A DNA stretch of 64,000 bases, from assembly GCF_021730615.1 (NCBI RefSeq), contig NZ_JAJLMN010000001.1:1302501-1366500 (forward strand). Reading direction: 5' to 3'. Positions within the stretch are counted from its first letter, which is position 1. Each line of letters opens with the position of its first letter. Shown piece by piece: positions 8,741 to 16,953 of this stretch. The notes beneath the pieces were generated by a model that saw only the letters and a program-made list of their open reading frames with translations, did not search any database and had not been told where the DNA came from. The DNA comes from Lichenibacterium dinghuense. GTDB taxonomy: Bacteria > Pseudomonadota > Alphaproteobacteria > Rhizobiales > Beijerinckiaceae. The position numbers and the translations under genes are program-made.

Positions 8741-10252
8741 TCAAGCCGCCCGCACCTCGGCCGAGGCGCGGGCCCGGCAGCGGTTGCGCCCCTCCGCCTT
8801 GGCCCGATAGAGCGCGACATCGGCGTCGGCCAGCACGTCGCGCGCCGCCCCGCCCGCGGCGGGCCGGGCCGCCGCCACGCCGACGCTGATCGTCACCACC
8901 CCGCCGACGCCCGACGGGTGCGGCAGCGCCAGGCCTTCCACGGCGGCGCGCAGGTCCTCGGCGACCCGGAGGGCGCGCGCTTCGTCGCAGCCGGGGATCG
9001 TCACGGCGAACTCTTCCCCGCCCCAGCGGCCCGCCAGCCCGCCCCGCCGCCGCGCGCCCTCGTCGAGGCGCGCCGCTATGGCCTGGAGCACGAGGTCGCC
9101 CGCCGGATGGCCGAACAGGTCGTTGTAGGCCTTGAACGAGTCGGCATCGACCATCAGCACGGCGAGGGGCTCCCGCGATGCGGCGGCGCGGGCCCACTCC
9201 TCGGGCAGCGCGGCGTCGAAGCGGCGGCGGTTGGCGAGGCCGGTCAGGGCGTCGGTCGAGGCGAGGCGCCGGAGCTCCGCCTCGGCGGCGGCGCGGCGGC
9301 CGAGCTCGCGCGCGAGCGCCAGCGACAGGCCGAGGACGCCGAAGCACAGCAGCGTCAGGAGGCCGGCGATCGCGGCGGCGCGCCGCCACCAGGCGCTGTA
9401 GGGCCCCTCCCCGGCGACCTCGACGGCCTGGATCAGCGGCAGGTCGCCGACCCGGTGGAAGGAGATGACGCGGGGCAGGCCGTCGACCGGCGACGCGCCC
9501 TCGAAGGTGCCGTCGCGCGCCGCCCGCATGCGGTTGAAGCTGTCCCCGCCCCCCGCGAACATCCCCACGTCCCCCTCGTCCAGGGGCGCGCGGGTGATCA
9601 CCGTGCCGTCCGTGCGGAACAGCGTCACGGCGCTGCCGTCCCCGACGTGGAGGCCGGCGTAGAGCTTCGTGAGGTAGGCGACGTCGAGCGTGCCCACGGC
9701 GACGCCGGCGAAGGCGTCGTCGTCGTCGATGCGGCGGCTCAGGGCCACCACCCAGGCATCGCTCACGCGGGACCGGAAGGGCTTCGACACGTACAGGCCC
9801 ACGTCGTCGTTGCCGACGTGGACCCGGAAATAGTCGCGGTCCGCGAAGGACGCGCCGAGCTCGCCGACGTCGACCGACCGGGCGACGAGGCGGCCGTCGC
9901 GGTCGAGCACCATCATCATGCCGAAGCCCGGCGCCCGCATGGCGCCGTCGAACAGCACCGTGTCGCGCAGGCGCGGCGGCAGGGCCTGCACGTCGGGCAC
10001 GTCCCATTGTTCGGCCACGCCCTGCAGCGAGAAGTCGAGCAGCTCGATGTTGCGGTCGACCTCGCCGGCCACCGCCGCCGCGATGCTGTCGCCCGAAGCG
10101 CTCAGCACGCGCCCGACGTCGCGGTGCCACGCCGCCATCACGAAGGTGAAGACGAGGCAGATCGCCAGCAGCACCAGCGCGGTGAGGGCCGGCAGGGCGC
10201 CGCGGCCGGCGCCGGGCGCGAGGTCCGACCGGCGTCGCGTCGCGGCCGTCAT
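8741..10252 (-). CDS. Membrane-bound diguanylate cyclase with periplasmic sensor domain
   Basis: Predicted c-di-GMP synthase, 503 residues. It has two membrane helices (about residues 20-40 and 290-315) flanking a periplasmic dCache/PAS-like sensor region with the typical FADRDYFRVH and VSKPFRS motifs. A cytoplasmic GGDEF domain follows, with the intact catalytic motif GGEEF at residues 411-415. The inhibitory I-site RxxD is not present at the usual spacing before GGEEF, so product inhibition at that site is unlikely. The start has GAAGCGAG upstream; the frame extends to 10354 but that part looks non-coding. It stands alone and its ligand is unknown. Confidence 0.93.
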   Translation of the reverse strand: MTAATRRRSDLAPGAGRGALPALTALVLLAICLVFTFVMAAWHRDVGRVLSASGDSIAAAVAGEVDRNIELLDFSLQGVAEQWDVPDVQALPPRLRDTVLFDGAMRAPGFGMMMVLDRDGRLVARSVDVGELGASFADRDYFRVHVGNDDVGLYVSKPFRSRVSDAWVVALSRRIDDDDAFAGVAVGTLDVAYLTKLYAGLHVGDGSAVTLFRTDGTVITRAPLDEGDVGMFAGGGDSFNRMRAARDGTFEGASPVDGLPRVISFHRVGDLPLIQAVEVAGEGPYSAWWRRAAAIAGLLTLLCFGVLGLSLALARELGRRAAAEAELRRLASTDALTGLANRRRFDAALPEEWARAAASREPLAVLMVDADSFKAYNDLFGHPAGDLVLQAIAARLDEGARRRGGLAGRWGGEEFAVTIPGCDEARALRVAEDLRAAVEGLALPHPSGVGGVVTISVGVAAARPAAGGAARDVLADADVALYRAKAEGRNRCRARASAEVRAA

Positions 10253-10443
10253 CTCGCTTCGGCCCGGCGGCAGCGGACGGGCCGGCGCTCGGGATGCGGC
10301 GTGGCGTTGAGCGGCATGCGGATCGGACCCCGTTGTTCGCCCGGAGGCTCGCACGGACTCGCTACCGTTTCATTGCTTTCGACCCATCATCTCGGGCCGT
10401 TGATCCCTTTTCGCTCAGCAGCCTCCACCGCCTCGCGGCGCCG

Positions 10444-11208
10444 TCACGCCGCGCGGCCGACCATCGTCGCCGTGTCGAGGTCGAAGCTGCCGTCCTCCGA
10501 GATCGCGAAATGCGCCCGCACGGCCGGCGAAGCGCCGTCCTGCAGGGCGCGGATCGCGCCCGCGGTGGCGGGCGGCACAGCCGTACGGGCGATCCAGACC
10601 GGGAACACCATGCGCAGCTTGCGCCGCGTCACGCGCTCGACCGCGAAGCCGGCGCGGCCCAGCATGGCGAGCCATTCCGAAACGGCGTAGTCGCGCACGT
10701 GGGACGCGTCGCGCAGCAGTTCCACGGCCTGGAGGTGCGTGTCGGCGGCGCGGTCGGGCGGCGCCACGGCGTCCATGAACACCGCGAGCCCGCCCGGCTT
10801 CAGGACGCGGCGCGCCTCTCGCAGGCCCGCCTCGACGTCGGCCCAGTGGTGCGCGGTGAAGCGGCACAGCACGGCGTCGAACTCCGCATCCGCGAAGGGC
10901 AGCGCTTCGGCGCCCGCCCGCCGGGTCTCGACGTTGGCGAGGCCGCGCCCGGCCGCGGTGCGGGCCACCGCGTCCAGCATGGCGGGGGTGACGTCGCAGG
11001 CCACGACGGCGCCGACATGCGGCGCGGCGCGGTAGCTGACGTGGCCGCCGCCGCAGCCGAGGTCGAGCGCGCGGCCCAGGCCCGCGCCGCGGATGCAGTC
11101 CTCCATCTCGTCGAGGTCCGCGCCCTGGCTGTGGTCGCGGCTGTCGACGTAGGCCTGGGCGCGGGGCGCGTAATGGTCGGCGGTGAAGCTGTTCTGGGCG
11201 TCGGACAT
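10444..11208 (-). CDS. Class I SAM-dependent methyltransferase
   Basis: A 254-residue methyltransferase_11-type enzyme. The SAM-binding motif I is ALDLGCGGGHVSY near residue 47, followed by an acidic end of strand 2 (VVACDVT), motif EALPFADAEFDAV near 100 and the post-motif RVLKPGGLAVF near 135. The family overlaps with UbiE-like and small-molecule methyltransferases, so the substrate is open. GAGGAGA precedes the ATG. It is divergent from an XRE-type regulator 96 bases away, which may control it. Confidence 0.9.
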   Translation of the reverse strand: MSDAQNSFTADHYAPRAQAYVDSRDHSQGADLDEMEDCIRGAGLGRALDLGCGGGHVSYRAAPHVGAVVACDVTPAMLDAVARTAAGRGLANVETRRAGAEALPFADAEFDAVLCRFTAHHWADVEAGLREARRVLKPGGLAVFMDAVAPPDRAADTHLQAVELLRDASHVRDYAVSEWLAMLGRAGFAVERVTRRKLRMVFPVWIARTAVPPATAGAIRALQDGASPAVRAHFAISEDGSFDLDTATMVGRAA

Positions 11209-11264
11209 TGCGTCGGTCTCCTCGTGAGCGGATGCCGCCCTTCTGCCGGCCCCGGCCGGCCGCT

Positions 11265-11281
11265 ATAAGGCCCGAGCTTAT
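11265..11281. promoter_or_regulatory. Candidate operator in divergent promoter
   Basis: Inverted repeat ATAAG-N7-CTTAT, the only AT-rich dyad in the 96-base space between the methyltransferase and the XRE regulator. The position, 24 bases before the regulator start, suits autoregulation. Inference only. Confidence 0.4.
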
Positions 11282-11304
11282 CCTGTGATCCGCGGTCCCA
11301 CCCT

Positions 11305-12087
11305 ATGCTGCTTCCGGCCGAGCGCCGCCTCCTCCTCGGCCGCTTCGTGCGCTCGCGCCGCGAGGCCCTGCCCCCGACGGCGGGCGGGCGGCGTCGCACC
11401 CCCGGCCTGCGCCGCGAGGAGGTGGCGGAGCGCTGCGGCATCTCCACGGCCTGGTACGCGTGGGTCGAGCAGGGCCGCGACATCGCCCTGTCGCCGGGCG
11501 CGCTCGGCCGGCTCGCGGGCGCGCTCGGCCTCACGGCCGCCGAGCGCGCCTACCTGTTCGAGCTCGCGCTGCAGCGCGACCCTTTTCCCGAGGCGCCGGG
11601 GCCCGACGCCGTGCCCCCGGCGCTCGAAGCGGCCGTCGCGGCGGTGGGTCCGCCCGCCTACCTGCTCGACCGGCTGTGGCGCGCCCGCGCCTGGAACGAG
11701 GCGGCGGCGCGGCTGTTCTCGCCCTGGCTCGGCGGGGACGACCCCTCCCTGCTCGCCTTCGTGTTCCGCGATCCGGCGGCGCGCGCCTTCATCGTCGACT
11801 GGGAGGAGCGGGCGCGCCGCGTCATCGCGGAGTTCCGCGCCGACACGGCGCGGGCGCCCGACGACCCGGCGCTCGTGGCTCTGGTGGCGGGCCTGCGCGA
11901 GGGGAGCGCCGACTTCGCGCGCCTGTGGGACGGCCACGCGGTGGCGGCCCGCGACGGCGGCGAGCGGCGCTTCCGTCACCCGGAGGACGGGATCCTCCGC
12001 TATGAGCAGGTGACCCTGCTCCCCGCCGCCCACCCGGACCACAAGCTCGTGATGCTGCTCCCCCGCCCCGAACGGCCGCCCGCGTGA
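11305..12087 (+). CDS. XRE-family regulator with MmyB-like ligand-binding domain
   Basis: A 260-residue transcriptional regulator. The N-terminus is a helix-turn-helix of the type RTPGLRREEVAERCGISTAWYAWVEQG (residues 31-57), diagnostic for the MmyB-like group. The C-terminal domain (from about 100) includes LDRLWRARAWNEAAARLF and the LWDGHAV/RRFRHPEDG block, matching the PAS-like MmyB ligand-binding domain, which binds small hydrophobic molecules. It is divergent from a methyltransferase and ends overlapping the CCA-adding enzyme start (GTGA). No clear ribosome binding site precedes the ATG. Confidence 0.93.
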   Translation: MLLPAERRLLLGRFVRSRREALPPTAGGRRRTPGLRREEVAERCGISTAWYAWVEQGRDIALSPGALGRLAGALGLTAAERAYLFELALQRDPFPEAPGPDAVPPALEAAVAAVGPPAYLLDRLWRARAWNEAAARLFSPWLGGDDPSLLAFVFRDPAARAFIVDWEERARRVIAEFRADTARAPDDPALVALVAGLREGSADFARLWDGHAVAARDGGERRFRHPEDGILRYEQVTLLPAAHPDHKLVMLLPRPERPPA

Positions 12088-13316
12088 CGGCGCGCTCCCT
12101 CCGCCTCACCGCCGACGGCCGGCTCGACGGCGCCCCGCTCCTCGACGACCCGCGCCTCGCCCGCGTGCTCGACCTGCTCGACCGCGACGGCGAGGAAGCG
12201 CGCGTGGTGGGCGGCGCCGTGCGCAACGCCCTGCTCGGCCTGCCGCCCGGCGACATCGACGTGGCCACGACGGCCCTGCCCGCCGCCGTGATGGCCCGCG
12301 CCAAGGCGGCCAGGGTCCGCGCGATCCCGACCGGCATCGAGCACGGCACCGTGACGCTGGTGTCGGGCGGGCTCCCGGTGGAGGTGACGACGCTGCGCGA
12401 GGACGTCGAGACCGACGGCCGCCACGCCGTGGTGCGCTTCGGGCGCGACTTCGAGCGCGACGCCGAGCGGCGCGACTTCACCGTCAACGCCCTGTCGCTC
12501 GGGCGCGACGGCCGCATCCACGACACGACGGGCGGCGTCGCCGACCTCGCGGCCGGGCGGCTGCGCTTCATCGGCGACGCCGCGACGCGCATCCGCGAGG
12601 ACTACCTGCGCATCCTGCGCTTCTTCCGCTTCCACGCGACCTACGGGGTGGGGCCGCTCGACGCCCAGGGCCTCGCCGCCGCGGTGGCGGGGCGGGACGG
12701 GCTCGACCGGCTGAGCCGCGAGCGCGTGCGGGGCGAGGTGATGAAGCTCCTGGCCTCGCCCGGCGCCGCGGGCGTGCTGGCGACGCTCGACGCCGAGGGC
12801 CTGCTCGCCCGCATCCTCGGCGGCGACGCCGACGTGGCGCGGATGGCGCGGCTCGCCGACCCCGACCCCGTGCTGCGCCTCCACGCGCTGGCGGTGCGCG
12901 GCGGCGCGGACGTCGAGCGGCTGCGCGACGGGCTGAAGCTCAGCAACGCCGAGCGCGACCGCATGCAGGCGGCGCTGACGGTCCTCGCGTCGGGCGCGCC
13001 GCCGGGAAGCGACGCGCCCTCCGTCGGCGCCGTGCGCGCGCTGCTGTTCGACCACGGCCGGGAAGCGACGCGCGACGCGCTGCGCCTCGCGGCCGCGGGG
13101 CCTGACGCTCGCGGCGACTGGGCCGCGGCGCTGGCCGCCGCCGAGGGCGAAATCCCGGCGACGCCCTTCTCGGGCAAGGACGTCGTGGCGCGCGGCCTCA
13201 AGGGCCCGGCAGTCGGTGAAGCGCTGGCGCGGTTCCGAGCCGCCTATCGCGACGCCGGCTTCCCGGAGGACGCCGCGGCGCGCGAGGCGCTGCTCGGGGC
13301 CAGCCTCGCGCCGTGA
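12084..13316 (+). CDS. cca: CCA tRNA nucleotidyltransferase
   Basis: Adds or repairs the 3' CCA end of tRNAs using CTP and ATP, 410 residues. The class II nucleotidyltransferase head shows VVGGAVRNALLG and the catalytic PPGDIDVATT (acidic pair near residues 54-56). The RRDFTVNAL motif lies near residue 130 and the template helix region follows with DYLRILRFFRFHATYG near 175. The GTG start overlaps the preceding stop by four bases (GTGA), so translation is probably coupled to the XRE regulator, an unusual partner. Some tRNA genes in this window (tRNA-Val) lack an encoded CCA and would need this enzyme. Confidence 0.95.
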   Translation: MTARSLRLTADGRLDGAPLLDDPRLARVLDLLDRDGEEARVVGGAVRNALLGLPPGDIDVATTALPAAVMARAKAARVRAIPTGIEHGTVTLVSGGLPVEVTTLREDVETDGRHAVVRFGRDFERDAERRDFTVNALSLGRDGRIHDTTGGVADLAAGRLRFIGDAATRIREDYLRILRFFRFHATYGVGPLDAQGLAAAVAGRDGLDRLSRERVRGEVMKLLASPGAAGVLATLDAEGLLARILGGDADVARMARLADPDPVLRLHALAVRGGADVERLRDGLKLSNAERDRMQAALTVLASGAPPGSDAPSVGAVRALLFDHGREATRDALRLAAAGPDARGDWAAALAAAEGEIPATPFSGKDVVARGLKGPAVGEALARFRAAYRDAGFPEDAAAREALLGASLAP

Positions 13317-13328
13317 GGCCTCGCTCCC

Positions 13329-14225
13329 CTACCCCGCCGTCCACAGCGCCGGCACGTAGTCGTAGCCGGTCCCGCCCTTGATGACGTAGCCCGTGGCCGG
13401 GAACGGCGCGTGGAAGAAGGACAGCCGCAGGTGATCGGCGGCCGCGCGGTCGAGCAGGCGGCGGCGGGTCGCCACGGCCCGGTCGGGCTCGACGTCGAAC
13501 ATGGCCTGCCATTCGGGATGGCGGGCGAAGACCAGCGGGTTGTTGGTGATGTCGGCGACGAACAGCGTCGCGGCGTCGCCCGACGCGACCTCGATCGCCG
13601 CCATGCCGGGCGTGTGGCCGCCGGCGTCGACCGCGGTGAAGCCGGGCAGGATCTCGGCGCCGGAGGCGAAGCGGCGCAGGCGGTCGCCGAGGGGCGCGAA
13701 GACGCGGCGGGTCGCGTCGGCGTTGGCCTTCAGGGCGTCGGGCAGCCGGGCGCCGTCGCCGTCGCCGAGCCAGAAGTCCCACTCGGCCTCGGGCACCAGC
13801 ACCTCGGCGTCCGGGAAGGCCGGCGTGCCGTCGCCCGCGAGCAGGCCGCCGATGTGGTCCGGGTGGAAGTGGCTGACGATCACCGCCGTCACGTCCGCGG
13901 GCCCGAGGCCGGCGGCGAGGAGGTTGGCGCCGAGTCGACCCGCGCCGGGCCGCGCGCCCTCGCCGAGCCCGGTGTCGATCAGCACGGTGCCGCGCCCGGT
14001 CTCGATCGCCAGCGCGTTGAAGGTCAGCGTCAGCTTGTCCCGCGCCATGCCGCAGGCCGCGAAGGCTTCGCCGACCTCGCCCGGCGAAGCGTTGCGGACG
14101 AAGCCCGGCGGGCGGTCCCGCACGATCACGCCGTCGTGCAGCGCGACGGCGGTGAGATCGCCGACATCGAAGCGGTAGAAGCCCGGCGCCTGCGCGCCGG
14201 CCCCGGATGCGCCCGCCTCGCCCAT
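13329..14225 (-). CDS. Metallo-beta-lactamase fold hydrolase
   Basis: A 298-residue MBL-fold metallo-hydrolase. The zinc motif HFHPDHIGG (HxHxDH) is near residue 123; a further histidine lies in VDAGGHTPGM near 205 and the metal-bridging aspartate in TLFVADITNN near 225. The overall pattern, with N-terminal DLTAVALHDG and C-terminal LSFFHAPFPATGYV, resembles the quorum-quenching-lactonase-like/AidC-like MBL group, but the substrate cannot be fixed from sequence. It converges with cca and is divergent from the D-tartrate dehydratase gene, with about 130 bases between the two starts. Confidence 0.87.
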   Translation of the reverse strand: MGEAGASGAGAQAPGFYRFDVGDLTAVALHDGVIVRDRPPGFVRNASPGEVGEAFAACGMARDKLTLTFNALAIETGRGTVLIDTGLGEGARPGAGRLGANLLAAGLGPADVTAVIVSHFHPDHIGGLLAGDGTPAFPDAEVLVPEAEWDFWLGDGDGARLPDALKANADATRRVFAPLGDRLRRFASGAEILPGFTAVDAGGHTPGMAAIEVASGDAATLFVADITNNPLVFARHPEWQAMFDVEPDRAVATRRRLLDRAAADHLRLSFFHAPFPATGYVIKGGTGYDYVPALWTAG

Positions 14226-14356
14226 GTGCTCCTCCCCGTCGATCGCGGCGCGACCCTGCGCCGCCGGGAAGGCCCGATCAAGGCGGGCGGCCCTTGACGC
14301 GCCCCGGCGCCTCGGCGCTGGGATGGCGGCCGGGGGCGGGACGACGGAGGGAACGC

Positions 14357-15514
14357 ATGCGCATCATCGACGTCCGCGAGCGGACGCTGCCGATCGCCTC
14401 CGCGATCAGCAACGCCTACATCGACTTCTCCAAGATGACGCTGTCGCTGGTCGCCGTGGTCACGGACGCGGTGCGCGACGGCCGCCGCGTGGTCGGCTAC
14501 GGCTTCAACTCCAACGGCCGCTACGGCCAGGGCGGCCTCATCCGCGAGCGCTTCGCCCCGCGCCTCCTCGCGGCCGACCCGGCGAGCCTGCTCGACGCGG
14601 CGGGCCGCCTCGACCCCGACCGCGCCTGGGCGGCGATGATGAGGAACGAGAAGCCGGGCGGCCACGGCGAGCGCTCGGTCGCGGTGGGCACGCTCGACAT
14701 GGCGATCTGGGACGCGGTGGCGAAGGCGGAGGGCGTGCCGCTGTTCCGCCTGCTCGCGAGCCGAGCCGGGCGCGAGGCGGACCCGCGCGTCTTCGTCTAC
14801 GCGGCCGGCGGCTACTACTATCCCGGCAAGGGCGTCGATGGGCTCCGCGCCGAGATGCGCTCCTACCTCGACCGCGGCTACACGGTCGTGAAGATGAAGA
14901 TCGGCAACGGCATCGCCGAGGACCGGCCCCGCATCGAGGGCGCGCTGAAGGAGATCGGGGGGCAGGCCCGGCTCGCCGTCGACGCCAACGGCCGCCTCGG
15001 GCTGGAGGAGGCCGTCGCCTACGCCCGGATGCTGCGCGACTACCCGCTGTTCTGGTACGAGGAGGCGGGCGACCCGCTCGACTACGCGCTGCAGGCGGCG
15101 CTGGCCGAGCACTATCCCGGCCCGATGGCGACGGGCGAGAACCTGTTCTCGCACCAGGACGCCCGCAACCTGCTGCGCCACGGCGGGATGCGCCCGGACC
15201 GCGACTGGCTGCAGTTCGACTGCGCCCTGTCCTACGGGCTGTGCGAATACCGGCGCACGCTCGACTGCGTCGCCGCGGCGGGCTGGTCGCCGTCGCGCTG
15301 CATCCCGCACGGCGGCCACCAGATGTCGCTCGCCATCGCGGCCGGCCTCGGGCTCGGCGGCAACGAAAGCTACCCCGACCTGTTCCAGCCCTTCGGCGGC
15401 TTCCCGGACGGCGTGCGGGTGGAGGACGGCCACGTGACCCTGCCGGACCTGCCCGGCATCGGCTTCGAGGGCAAGGCCGACCTGATCAGGGTGATGCGCG
15501 ACCTCGCGGGGTGA
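14357..15514 (+). CDS. tarD: D(-)-tartrate dehydratase, enolase superfamily
   Basis: Predicted to dehydrate D-tartrate to oxaloacetate, 385 residues. The sequence closely follows the structurally studied Bradyrhizobium D-tartrate dehydratase as I recall it, including NAYIDFSKMTLSLVAVV and GFNSNGRYGQGGLIRERF. Active-site residues line up: Lys in KMK (179/181), magnesium ligands Asp209 (VDANG), Glu235 (YEEAGDP) and Glu261 (TGENLF), and His318 (CIPHGGHQ). The start has GGAGG seven bases upstream. No tartrate transporter is adjacent; an MBL hydrolase is divergent. Confidence 0.95.
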   Translation: MRIIDVRERTLPIASAISNAYIDFSKMTLSLVAVVTDAVRDGRRVVGYGFNSNGRYGQGGLIRERFAPRLLAADPASLLDAAGRLDPDRAWAAMMRNEKPGGHGERSVAVGTLDMAIWDAVAKAEGVPLFRLLASRAGREADPRVFVYAAGGYYYPGKGVDGLRAEMRSYLDRGYTVVKMKIGNGIAEDRPRIEGALKEIGGQARLAVDANGRLGLEEAVAYARMLRDYPLFWYEEAGDPLDYALQAALAEHYPGPMATGENLFSHQDARNLLRHGGMRPDRDWLQFDCALSYGLCEYRRTLDCVAAAGWSPSRCIPHGGHQMSLAIAAGLGLGGNESYPDLFQPFGGFPDGVRVEDGHVTLPDLPGIGFEGKADLIRVMRDLAG

Positions 15515-15521
15515 CGGCCGC

Positions 15522-15803
15522 TCAGAACCGGCGGAACCCGCCGGGCCGGCCGCCGAAGCGCCGGAAGCCGAACGGGGCGAAGCGGGGCGGCGGCGGGGCG
15601 AAGCCGAACCGGCGGAAGGGCCGGAAGCCCGCGCCCGAGCGGTAGCGCCAGAACGGCCGCGCGAAGCAGCGGTACGGGCCGCAGAAGGCCTGCACGGGTT
15701 CGACCGCGGCGCCGGCCCGCATCGCGGCGGGCACGGGCAGGGCCGCGGCGCTGCCCGCGGAGGCGAGGGCGCCGGCGAGGACCAGGATCCACAAAACCCT
15801 CAT
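15522..15803 (-). CDS. Small secreted Arg/Phe/Gly-rich protein
   Basis: A 93-residue predicted exported protein of unknown function. The signal peptide is MRVLWILVLAGALASAGSAAA. The mature part holds one cysteine pair (AFCGPYRCFARPFW) and a strongly basic aromatic tail with repeated RRF/FGFRRFGG units, ending in FRRF. GGAGG lies about eleven bases before the ATG. Similar small basic proteins are common and uncharacterised in Rhizobiales. It converges with tarD, the stops being seven bases apart. Confidence 0.65.
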   Translation of the reverse strand: MRVLWILVLAGALASAGSAAALPVPAAMRAGAAVEPVQAFCGPYRCFARPFWRYRSGAGFRPFRRFGFAPPPPRFAPFGFRRFGGRPGGFRRF

Positions 15804-15997
15804 CGCCCCCGCCTCCCCGCCCGCCGCCGAACCACGCCCGGCGACGTTACATGAAATGTCTTGCGCCGGGCTGCATCCGCGGCGCGCGTGCGACGTTGCC
15901 GTCTCGGAGCACGGGCCATTTCCCGGCAGCCGGCGGCCCATCCCTCATTTCGGGATCAGGCGGACCTGAGAAGCTCGGCGCCGAGACAGGGAGGACG

Positions 15998-16243
15998 ATG
16001 ATGAGAGCGAGACTGATCGCTGCCGCGCTGATGGTGCTGGCCGGGGCCGACGCGGCCTCCGCCAAGATGATGTCGGAGAAGGAGCGCATGCGGGCCCAGG
16101 CCGAGCACCTCTGCTACAACGACGTCCAGACGCTGTGCAACGCTGACATCCCGGACGAGACCAAGATCGCGGCCTGCATGAAGGTGCACCGCGCCCGGCT
16201 CAGCCCCGGCTGCCGCAAGGTGTTCGACGCCGGCCTGAAGTGA
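15998..16243 (+). CDS. Secreted cysteine-rich small protein, first of a tandem pair
   Basis: An 81-residue predicted periplasmic protein. The signal peptide ([22 protein letters not shown]) precedes one domain with the spacing C-YNDVQTL-C-N...PDETKIAA-C-MKVHRARLSPG-C. That pattern resembles the cysteine-rich repeat of Golgi GLG1-type proteins, also found in short bacterial proteins. GGGAGG is upstream; spacing slightly favours the second ATG at 16001. The next gene at 16376 is a paralogue. Function unknown; a metal- or disulfide-stabilised helical domain is plausible. Confidence 0.75.
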   Translation: MMRARLIAAALMVLAGADAASAKMMSEKERMRAQAEHLCYNDVQTLCNADIPDETKIAACMKVHRARLSPGCRKVFDAGLK

Positions 16244-16375
16244 CCGGCTGTTGCACCGTCGCCACGGCGCGGCAGAATCCCGGCGGGCGGGGAACGGCGC
16301 CCGCCCGGCCCCATTGACGCACCGGCATCCGGCCCGCGGCCCGATCGCCGCCCCGCCAGCTCCGAGGACAAAGCC

Positions 16376-16624
16376 ATGAACGCCCGCACCCTCATCGCCG
16401 CAGCCCTGCTCGCGTCGAGCGCGCTCCCCGCCCTCGCGGCGAAGCTCCCCTCCGACGCCATGCGGCTGCGCCAGGAGGCCGAGCACGTCTGCTACGGCGA
16501 CGTGGAGAAGCTGTGCAACGACGCCATCCCGGACGAGGACAAGATCAAGGCCTGCATGCAGGTCCACCACGCCCAGCTCTCCCCGGCCTGCGCCAAGATC
16601 TACGATTCCGGCATCGACGGCTGA
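16376..16624 (+). CDS. Secreted cysteine-rich small protein, second of a tandem pair
   Basis: An 82-residue paralogue of the gene at 15998, in the same direction 132 bases downstream. The signal peptide is MNARTLIAAALLASSALPALA. The mature domain keeps the motif AEHVCYGDVEKLCNDAIPDE and the four cysteines at the same spacing (C-x7-C ... AC-M-VHHAQLSP-AC). Conserved residues shared by both copies are AEHxCY, DV, LCN, IPDE, KI, ACM, VH, LSP. The pair is best explained by local duplication. Function unknown. Confidence 0.75.
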   Translation: MNARTLIAAALLASSALPALAAKLPSDAMRLRQEAEHVCYGDVEKLCNDAIPDEDKIKACMQVHHAQLSPACAKIYDSGIDG

Positions 16625-16640
16625 TCGGGAGGCGCCGGCC

Positions 16641-16949
16641 ATGCCGCAGTTCCTCGTCACGGCCCGCGACGGCAGCGACCCCGACGCGCCCGCCCGGCGC
16701 GCGGCCGCCCGTCCGGCGCACCTCGCCGGCCTCGCCGGGCTCGCGGCGTTCGGCGGCAGCATGATCGTCGGCGGCGCGATGCTGGACGATGCGGGCACGC
16801 CGCGGGGCTCCACCATGGTGGTCGAGTTCCCGGACCGCGCCGCCGTGGACGCCTGGATCGCCGCCGACCCCTACACGGCCGGCGGCGTATGGCGCGACGT
16901 CGAGGTCGTGGGCTTCCGCGTCGCCGTGGAGCGCGGCGCCGGGGGCTGA
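16641..16949 (+). CDS. YciI family protein
   Basis: A 102-residue protein of the YciI-like ferredoxin-fold family: start MPQFLVTARDG, middle RPAHLAGLAGL, GGSMIVGGAMLDD and the typical WIAADPYTAGGVWRDVEV block. Members are small dimeric enzymes or ligand binders of mostly unknown role. The histidine in RPAHL is the usual conserved site residue. GGGAGG precedes the ATG. It lies 16 bases after the second cysteine-rich gene and may share its transcript. Confidence 0.88.
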   Translation: MPQFLVTARDGSDPDAPARRAAARPAHLAGLAGLAAFGGSMIVGGAMLDDAGTPRGSTMVVEFPDRAAVDAWIAADPYTAGGVWRDVEVVGFRVAVERGAGG

Positions 16950-16953
16950 TCCG

